Shown here: positions 5,217 to 5,702 of the stretch, piece after piece | How the letters are laid out: each line of letters opens with the position of its first letter | Numbering within the stretch: position 1 is the first letter of the stretch | Source of the DNA: Solobacterium sp. | GTDB taxonomy: Bacteria; Bacillota_I; Bacilli_A; Erysipelotrichales; Erysipelotrichaceae | DNA length: 5,702 bases | Reading direction: 5' to 3' | Assembly: GCA_016291725.1 (NCBI GenBank) | Contig: JAEEYJ010000132.1 | Span: 1 to 5,702, forward strand | Position numbers and translations under genes: made by a program | Notes under the pieces: generated by a model | Databases searched by the model: none | Told to the model about the DNA's origin: nothing | What the model saw: the letters and a program-made list of their open reading frames with translations, nothing else

Positions 5217-5702
5217 CAGAATGGAATCGAACGGTACGTTCCTCGGATTCTCGAAGTGATCCTCGAATCCGCGCGGGTGATGGTAGTACATGACATCCTT
5301 GTCCTGCGGATAGGTGTACTGTCCGCCGACCTGCCAGAAGAACGGGTGGAACTGATAGTTGTTCCTGGGCTTCTTGAAGTCGTACAGCAGACGGATTTCT
5401 TCTGTATCTGCCTGGAAATTGGACCAGATATCATGGTGGATCGGGATGACGACCTTGCAGCGGAGGCTCTCCGCCATTCTCAGGATGTCAACGGATGTCA
5501 TTTTGTCCTGGATACCGATCGGGTTTTCACCGAAGGCACCGAAGGCTACATCAATGTCATGTTCCTTGCCGTGCTTGGCGAAGCCGATGGAGAAGTGGGA
5601 GTCGCCGGAGTGGTAGATGTTGCCGCCCGGTGTCTTGATCAGGTAGTTGACTGCCTTCTCATCCATATCGGTCAGAAGGTTCTTGCCTGCCAGTTCCTCA
5701 CG
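5214..5702 (-). CDS. ulaG: UlaG-type L-ascorbate-6-phosphate lactonase, C-terminal part
   Basis: 162 residues are visible; the frame stays open to the right edge, so the N-terminal part (with the main HxHxDH zinc motif, expected upstream) is outside. Full-length UlaG is about 354 residues, so a bit under half is seen. The match to the remembered E. coli UlaG is strong: [12 protein letters not shown] (visible 17-28), YHSGDSH (30-36), the GENP segment, [25 protein letters not shown], and the C-terminal HPRGF with a PFDSIL end. UlaG is a cytosolic metal-dependent enzyme that opens L-ascorbate 6-phosphate to 3-keto-L-gulonate 6-phosphate after PTS uptake. The other ula enzymes (UlaD, UlaE, UlaF) are not in this window, so the substrate may be ascorbate phosphate or a related phosphorylated lactone. 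It is the most upstream operon gene visible. Confidence 0.92.
   Translation of the reverse strand, partial: REELAGKNLLTDMDEKAVNYLIKTPGGNIYHSGDSHFSIGFAKHGKEHDIDVAFGAFGENPIGIQDKMTSVDILRMAESLRCKVVIPIHHDIWSNFQADTEEIRLLYDFKKPRNNYQFHPFFWQVGGQYTYPQDKDVMYYHHPRGFEDHFENPRNVPFDSIL

Overview
The window (5702 bp, about half G+C by eye) looks like chromosomal DNA of a low-to-moderate GC member of the Bacillota, possibly an anaerobic gut or rumen Erysipelotrichia/Clostridia relative. That placement is an inference from AGGAG-type ribosome binding sites, tight gene packing and protein style, and it is weak. All genes look like carbohydrate or sugar-acid catabolism. No RNA gene, CRISPR array, insertion sequence or phage gene was seen.

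Layout. From the left edge to 351 (+ strand) is the C-terminal part of a triose-phosphate isomerase family enzyme. It carries the GRAAWDA signature that I associate with L-erythrulose-1-phosphate isomerase (LerI/EryH) rather than glycolytic TIM. A strong bidirectional terminator (375-411) separates it from a convergent, tightly packed operon on the - strand. In transcription order (right to left) the operon contains: a UlaG-type L-ascorbate-6-phosphate lactonase (5' end beyond the window), an EstA/FrmB-like serine esterase, a short class II aldolase/decarboxylase, an AHL-lactonase-family metallo-beta-lactamase-fold hydrolase, a UPF0261/Tm-1 N-domain protein, and a RuBisCO-like protein (RLP, form IV). 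Intergenic gaps are only 2-12 nt, and at four of five junctions the upstream stop codon lies in or directly abuts the next Shine-Dalgarno sequence. The operon promoter is outside the window.

How the genes may work together (inference). The RLP keeps the metal/carbamate KDDE motif but has lost several RuBisCO catalytic residues, as expected of non-carboxylating RLPs. RLPs of the OiaX type decarboxylate 3-oxo-isoapionate 4-phosphate to L-erythrulose 1-phosphate, which is the substrate of LerI. Finding an RLP next to a LerI-like isomerase is therefore meaningful. The remaining genes are not those of the published D-apiose/apionate routes as I recall them (no ApnO or OiaK here). A UlaG-type lactonase in the same operon suggests instead a PTS-phosphorylated, ascorbate-like lactone opened to a beta-keto acid phosphate, with the RLP taking the decarboxylase role that UlaD plays in the ula pathway. 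The class II aldolase, second lactonase, esterase and UPF0261 protein would process precursors or products. This combination is the best candidate for an undescribed pathway here. A second notable item is a perfect 16-bp inverted repeat inside the UPF0261 coding sequence.
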